From positions 9,971,907-10,035,906 of the forward strand of contig NC_092584.1 in assembly GCF_016086655.4 (NCBI RefSeq): 64,000 bases of DNA, read 5' to 3'. This document shows positions 57,637 through 64,000 of this stretch, in pieces. Source of the DNA: Lepeophtheirus salmonis (lineage: Eukaryota > Arthropoda > Copepoda > Siphonostomatoida > Caligidae). The position numbers and the translations under genes are program-made. Every line of letters begins with the position of its first letter. The stretch's first letter is position 1. The notes under the pieces were generated by a model. That model searched no databases, had not been told where the DNA came from, and saw only the letters and a list, made by a program, of their open reading frames with translations.

Positions 57637-58565
57637 TTAAGGGTGATAATTTTGGTAAGAATAGAAAAGCGTGCGAGGAGAAAAGAAGAAATACTTATGG
57701 CATCATTGATTAAATATTATACATCTTCCTCTATCAATCATGAATGTTATCATTCTCGCCTTTATTATTCAATATTATTATAATAATATTAGATGGGGAT
57801 AGTCGATAGAGAACTGAATAAAATGCATAAAATAACGTCGCCTTCTGTCTGGATTTCTGAAAATGGAGGTCTAGGAATTTGGAAATAACTTACCGGATGA
57901 GAAACAGATGGTTTGTCGGATTTGTGGATATAAATGTGCCTTTAGTCCCCTGTCTAGAATTACACGCCACTCATTATCCTCATCTCATATCTAGAGTATG
58001 GATATTCATCTATAAAATCAATTTAACGATGAATACATCAAGTCAGACTTTAACTTTGATCTCACAACGATGCTTATTGCATGTAATATAACCTTATCCA
58101 TTGCTAATCATCTACGTTCAAAAAATTTATGGAGAAATACAAGGGTAAACATATTGGTTCCCGAGGAACCATCATTAAATTAATGGAGGATGTTGGTACT
58201 GATGTCATATATAGAAATACATATAAAAATGTTTTGAGTCATCCACACCAAATGACGATCAAGTTAACAGTAAAAAGTATTTACGAATATCGAAATGGAA
58301 CTTTGAATTTTGTACTATCTCACAGTAAGTATTCATTTTTTTTTTTTAAATCTAACCATAAAATACGATTCTATTTTAGCTAAACATATCAAGTATTATG
58401 ATACACAACTCAGTAAAGGGCAAAAACAACTGCTTAAATGGTCAAACAACGGGGGTAATAGCTTTGGATGGTTTGCAATTAGTTTGTCTGAGACTACTTA
58501 CTTCGCTTTAAGACTTGGGTATGATAATTAGGTTTTCCAATATTACATAGTCAATAAATATTATA
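57637..58565 (+). pseudogene. Repeat unit with spliced CGGBP1/BED-like zinc-finger ORF, copy 3
   Basis: Collinear with copy 1 from 'aagggtgataattttgg' to 'tacatagtcaataaatatta', then cut off. The initiator region reads ATGGAGGTCTAGG, so codon 4 is a stop. The helical block is intact at DNA level (gcttattgcatgtaatataacc), and SRGTIIKLMEDVGTDVIYRN is present. The intron (GTAAGT at about 58325 to TTTTAG) is conserved. Exon 2 is the best preserved of the three copies: KHIKYYDTQLSKGQKQLLKW, then SNNGGNSFGWFAISLSETTY, then FALRLGYDN and stop. This shows the ancestral C-terminus. Not functional as it stands. Confidence 0.6.
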
Positions 58566-61296
58566 ATAAATTATATTGTTATGATTGTCAATCATAAGAA
58601 TCAACATCTAAGTATGTGCTCTACAACATTGCTCAACGGAACATTTTCAAAAAAAAAAAACTCTTAACCTCTTAAATTTTTACATAATAGAAATGAGTAA
58701 ATAGAGGCCCGGTATATGAGGATGGTTGTTTGTCGTAAGCATTTTCGGTATGTAAAACAAATAACAAACCCAAAATTAATATGGTTAACCTAACAACAAA
58801 ACTGAGAAACACAAATCTTACTCCATATTTAGCGTGGAATTACACCGATATGGATCCTCAATTCTAATCTGAGTCCCCAACAAGGACTTACATTTGTCAA
58901 CAGTAGCAAAACTTGGACACTCAGATATTTTACATGAAATCCTCTTCTACAGGGTTTTTACTTTGACTGCAATTTAGACAAAATTCACATCTCTAAATAT
59001 AAGTTGAACTCCTCCAATATTCAAATCGTTCCGAATATCAATTTTAGTGTACATCAAATCTAATTTGAATAGTCCTTTTTGACCTTGTTCATATATGTAT
59101 TATTCCTCAAAATGTTGATTCCATTTGTAGAATGTAGATGTATAAACAATATAACCTTAAATTAATGCAGCATTTATTTCTATTTATCAATCTGAAGTGG
59201 GTTTTTTTATTTTGTCTTTAGCTCAAATAATTATTTTGTCATTCTTGGGAAAAACCAACTAAAAATTAAGTCCTTGCTCTCATGAATGATGGAAAGCAAT
59301 TCTAATGATTCGCTCTGGACTATGATGCGTGTTTTTGTTTATGAATCCTTGTTTTTTTTGGTATATATTTATATATATGTATGACGTGTTCTAGAACACG
59401 TTGTGAAAAACAAAAATAATCATACTACACCAATTTAAAAAAATAGAATATTTAATTCTTTGTTACAATGCGCAATACTTCAGAATTAATTGACTTTCAA
59501 GTGATTCATTTCATTATGACAATGTTTCAAAAACTTGCTCGAACTTAATTATCTACAAGGCTACTCTAATGTCAAACACATCTTAATAATTAAAAATTAT
59601 ATTTCCTATACGGCATAAAATATGCTTTTGCATTCAAAAAGTATATTACTATTACAAGTCTAACACCCTTTTATATTAAGAGTTGAGTTGAAGATTGACA
59701 GTAAGAGTCCTTATTTCCCTATCTTGCTATATACAAAGTGGGATTTGAGTCCATTGCATTTATATCACAACTGCAACTGCGGCTCTTACCCCAAATATTA
59801 ATCAAAATTGTAAGGGTTTAAATTTCAACTTTCGTTTTTTATTCATACCGGAAGAACATTTAATTAACACATTTATTTTGTAATTCCAAATTTATTAAAC
59901 ATGTTTTTTTATAGAACTACAGTAGAGTTTGGAAGTAAAAGTTTTCTGCAAAGTCAAAAAACCTTATTACTTACTTGTTTAAATATCTGACATGGCTCCT
60001 ACGACAATTGATTAACAGACTGGAGGAGAAAGTACAGTAAAAATGGAACTGCAGAATCACGAAGAGTGATTGGTTAGTGCCAAGTGTATCAAGCCACTCT
60101 GGAAAATTAAAAAAAAAAAGAAGATTTGATAGGAAAAATACAGTCAGTCGTGTACTTGTCAAGCACTTAATAAAAGGCATTACGTCAAGCGATGGAGAGG
60201 ATGGTCAAGAGATCAATATAAATGATGGGCAGTTTTGATTAGAATTGGATACTATTTAAATATAAATAATATGTATACATAAAGAAGTAGAGAGTTGAAA
60301 TTTGTTTATTTAACTTTTTCAATTTATTTCGTTATAGTTTTTCTTATGGTCCAAGTGTTGCTTGTGTATTTTACATGAATAAATTTAGTGGAAAAAGAAA
60401 GAAAGAAAATAATTTGGCGTATACTACTATTACACAAAATTATACAAAATAAAATATTTGCTGAATTTTCTTCTTTTTATAACAAGGCTAGGTTACTCCA
60501 TCTCCGGTTGTTGGAATTGATTTTAAAAGAATCAAAGCTTGAATGGTAAAAACTTACTAGTTTGTACACTTTTATCACTCCCATATCAATTTATCAGCGT
60601 TATAGTATCTAGGTGAAGTCTACAATGAATGCTTCATTCAAATGAAAAAACCTTTTTGAAAGGATAAACATTATCTTTTGGATAAAAAATAAAGTTTGCG
60701 ATGACTTGCGACGTACATATATTATTTGTAACATTTTACTACAAGTTCATTACAAAATAATTAGCAAAAATTGGAGTTAGTATTAAATACTTTATTTCTT
60801 AAAGTAAGGGGTCATCTTAATGGAAAAAACCAAAAAAACAATGTGACATAAAATTCATTTTAAGAAAATAGCTTTCTAATCAGAAAATGGGATTTATTCA
60901 GATTAATTTTTTGTTAATTATATGTTAGGGTTCCGAAAAGTATATGAATATACATTTAAAGACATATTTTTAACTTTTTTTTTTTTAAATAACATAGTTT
61001 TGGATGAGGGTCAAACACAACATGTTTTTTATTTTTGGTTACAAAAATACAATATTTTACACTTTTTGTAGGAACACGCTTAGATTTCGCCCTTTTATAA
61101 CGGATTAAAAAAAATATTATTAGTTAAATATTCTAAATAATGTGGAAGGAGTTTCGCTTTGCATAACCCCTGCCGGATCTGCCCAGTCTGTGCAGCTCAC
61201 CTAGCTTTGCACTTAAACAAAGCTATAAATCAATGGTTTATACAATGAATACGTGATCAATTTCTTTATAAGTAACATGAATTCCCCATATTAATT
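58566..61296. other. Unassigned AT-rich stretch
   Basis: No coding similarity or TIR pairs recognised. The TA-rich microsatellite at about 59361-59380 and several poly-A runs are the only structure seen. Confidence 0.35.
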
Positions 61297-61962
61297 AGTA
61301 ATGGGATGAGTTAAAAAAATCCTTATGCCGATTTCGATGCGATTCTATTAAAAATTCCCAATGCCGATTTCAATTCTGAATAGTTAAAAAATACAGGATT
61401 ATTAGTTCTATTTTTTTTTGGTATTTGGAAAAAAAAATTTTGATTGTTAAATTAAAAAAAAAAAAATTAATTAAATATTTAAATTTTTTTCAAAATCCAC
61501 AACAATTCACAAAAATTAATTTTTTAGGGTGGAAAAATTCAAAACTCCACAGGCATTCAAAAAATAAAATTCATTGGAAACAAAAATTTCAAAAATCTCC
61601 AACTGTTTTCATAAAAATTTTAAAAATTAAATTTCTAATATATATTTCCTTGAAAAAAAACATTCATATATTTGGAGAAAAATTTCAAAATACAGAAAAT
61701 CACATTTTTTGGAAAAAAATATGAAAAATTAAATATTTAAAAAAGAAAAAAAAATTGATGAGTGAAATTAAATTTCAAATATTTAATTAATTTTTTTTTT
61801 TTTTCAAGTAAAAACACAAAGTTTTTTCTTTTTTTTAATAAGTAATAAATAGTTATAAATAAGAATTGAAATCGTTATTTTAAGATTATTTTTCCGATGT
61901 CAATCCCAATTCTAGAAAAAATACACGATTCCCGATTCCGATTAATGTTCCCATTACTTTAT
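61297..61962. mobile_element. Element with AGTAATGGGA ends around an AT core
   Basis: The left end is 'agtaatgggatgag' (61297) and the right end 'gttcccattact' (to about 61958). 'ccgatttcgatgcgattc' and 'cgattcccgattccgatt' lie near the ends in opposite sense. The core is the AT-rich tandem word. Similar in plan to the element at 49498. Confidence 0.5.
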
Positions 61963-62223
61963 TAAAGGAAATCACAAGATGAATTCAGTAAGAGAAATAT
62001 TTTTTTTTTGTTGTAATAGTTTTATAAATTCAAAATGTAATAAGTAATATAAAGTACATAAAAAACCAAAACATATTTTTGCATTTTTCTTAACAAATTG
62101 ACAACATATTTTCCTTTAAAAAAAAACTTAACTAATTTGTTCGATCCCTAATTATGAGTAATATTCAGTGTCAATTTTCGACTACAACAATTTAACTACC
62201 ATAATAATAGCTACTGTAATACT

Positions 62224-62412
62224 TTAACCTTGATGTTTCAGTGTGTGAAAAGTAGACTCATTTCTTTTAGTTCTACTTTTTTGCTCTAATGCACTCTGCC
62301 AAAAAACTTTAGTGGTGAAAGCCACATTGCCAAATGAACACTCTGTCGCACGGACAACTGACCGGAAAAAAATATCTATGTAATTTTCGTTATGATCTCC
62401 AATGGCAAACAC
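62224..62412 (-). other. Coding-like open frame, unknown
   Basis: Sixty-two codons without a recognised family: FAIGDHNENYIDIFFRSVVR, then ATECSFGNVAFTTKVFWQSA, then LEQKSRTKRNESTF. The composition is more protein-like than the surrounding A/T sequence and all three codon positions vary normally. There is no ATG at the start and no clear acceptor, so it could be an exon scrap or chance. The remaining sequence from 61963 to 63300 has no recognised feature. Confidence 0.2.
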
Positions 62413-63309
62413 ATTTTGAGAATTATAGAGTCAGAGACGACCTCGGGATAGAGGAGTGTTGATCAGGACTTGAGCAGGGTACATAGAGCTCCAACATATT
62501 TGATTCAAACGATTATTTATTCGCATTGTCCATTGAGTCTCAATCATTGATTGATTGATTGACACCTTCTCTTCTTTAAACATTTTTCACTTTCCAATTT
62601 ACTTATTTATTGGGCGATTGCCGTGATTTTTATGCCCAAGGTTTATATAGTGGTCTGAACCACCTGTTGATGCAGCCTCATAATGAAAAAAAAAATATTA
62701 ATTTTATTCAGGGACTTATTTTTTTTCTTGTAATTCGTAAAATCGGCGGGAAAAAAAAGATAGTCATTACAAATCATTGGTTTTTAATATAAAGCAAGGA
62801 TAATCTTTATTTTTAAATAAACTAACGCTTTGGATACGTTCAATCATACGACCTAAGGGGCCTTTCCTTCCCCCCTCCATAAATATAATCCAGTCTCACT
62901 AAAGTGTATTGTATTGTCATAAAGGTAAAAAAGATCAAAAAAATATCGGTATTTTTTATCTAATTTTATTTTATTCCACATCTATCGTACGTATAAACGG
63001 ATTCATGTTGGATTGTATTAATTTGAGATGTATAAATCATGTTCTAAAAAGTGCTAGGCAATTTTTCTACTCAACAGTCTTTTAAATTTTCCAAAGTTGT
63101 TATCATTGGTTAAGTTACTCCATTTGTTGCATTAAAACTTGTGAACGGAACGCAAAATTGAACACCATTCTATTGAACGTGGACAAAACTGAATTTATTT
63201 TTGAACGCTGAACGCTAAAAATGAGATTTTAGCGTTCAGTACCAATAAGACTTACAAAAACTCAAGAAATCAAAGTTTAAATACTTTTTTGTTTCTAACA
63301 CTTTGGAGA

Positions 63310-63640
63310 CCTATTCCGTGGCAGTTGCACAGTGAGAGGCCACTTTTTGATGGCTCTTATCAAAATCCAGAAATCCCATTGTAAAACCATCTCCTTGAGG
63401 ATGTCCTAAGACAGGTTGACACTGATTTTCGGTCCTTTCGGAACCAATACAGGGGCATCATCTTCCCGCCTGATGCCACGATTCTCATCATTATCTGGCA
63501 GGCTAAGAACTCAATGTAGCTGACCAACGGAACCTAATCGACTATTTTGGCGAGGTAGCGGTCGTTCTTGGAGTTTCTCGACTAGTCCATGGTCCAGTTT
63601 TTCTTGTCTTGTTGCTGTGGTGGGCTCGATTCATTTTGGC
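63310..63640 (-). pseudogene. Tc1/mariner transposase core fragment
   Basis: The - strand reads SRNSKNDRYLAKIVD, then LACQIMMRIVASGGKMMPLY, then WFRKDRKSVSTCLRTSSRRW. This aligns with the RNRRNDRYL......(V)MVLG(I)VASDGKKMPPYWF..G.KV....Y...LR segment around the first catalytic region. Stops and frameshifts are present; both ends are missing. From 63641 to 64000 nothing is recognised. Confidence 0.6.
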
Positions 63641-64000
63641 CTCCATCTCGACAATGAATGTACTGATTTTAGTAAGTTGGATATAATTTAAATACTACTA
63701 TTCACCGAATTATTTTATTAAAAAATCTTGAAACCTAATTTTTCAAATGAGGTGTCCCTGAAAAAATGATGGTGGAAGTCTCGATTTGCTATGGATTTGA
63801 ATGGGGAACAGAACGAACGGAAATAATTGCTGAACATGGAACAAAAAAAAAAACAGGAAACCAAAGTCGCGGGATTCTTACAAGCATGGTTGAGTTAATA
63901 AGAACAAAATCATAAATAATTTTAAAAAGCTACTACTCCAACAATTCAACAACTCAGGTACTATAAATAGATGATTAACGTCATTAATTCAGCAACAATC

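Overview
The window is AT-rich, intron-bearing eukaryotic DNA dominated by decayed DNA transposons. Genes are sparse, introns short, and Tc1/mariner, hAT and MITE remnants fill most of the space. From the protein style and the mariner/hAT mix I infer an arthropod, most likely a parasitic copepod such as a sea louse. That is inference; no marker gene here fixes the species.

Only two host genes are well supported. (1) At the left edge on the + strand are the last two exons of an adhesion/secretin-type seven-transmembrane receptor (590-880 and 943-1029), covering TM5 to TM7 and the cytoplasmic tail. (2) At 18254-21360 on the - strand is a two-exon gene for a protein of about 788 residues, made of six repeated modules: CxxC, an aromatic Phe-Pro-Phe-Leu-like core, CxxC, then a QW...VP..KR.Y tail. 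Its reading frame is broken at two short homopolymers. One added base at each site restores a continuous protein with complete modules, so the gene is probably intact and the assembly or allele has two indels. A third, weaker case is a pair of coding-like exons at 43789-44117 (-), with no family recognised.

The rest is mobile DNA. There are at least nine Tc1/mariner transposase remnants (11.6-12.2, 30.3-31.0, 36.4, 39.1-39.4, 39.8-40.5, 54.3-54.8, 55.7-56.3, 57.4-57.6 and 63.3-63.6 kb). There is a hAT transposase C-terminus (10.75 kb) and a hAT MITE with target duplication (9598-10332). Three copies occur of a 0.9-1.6 kb unit carrying an intron-containing CGGBP1/BED-like zinc-finger ORF (2316-3810, 44165-45750 inverted, 57637-58565). 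A Mutator-like element has a perfect 9-bp target duplication (24067-24832). A MITE family of about 250 bp carries CRE palindromes (TGACGTCA), and a large family has CAGGGGCGTC-type ends around an AT-rich tandem core.

The same tandem core is expanded into long arrays at 41.95-43.75 and 46.15-49.1 kb, with a higher-order spacing of about 540-550 bp. About 1 kb of sequence at 6.98-7.91 kb is duplicated at 50.68-53.1 kb, where later insertions can be ordered in time. No CRISPR, operon, rRNA or confident tRNA was seen. No previously undescribed functional system could be demonstrated. The best candidates for follow-up are the six-module Cys protein, the spliced zinc-finger repeat unit and the CRE-carrying MITEs.
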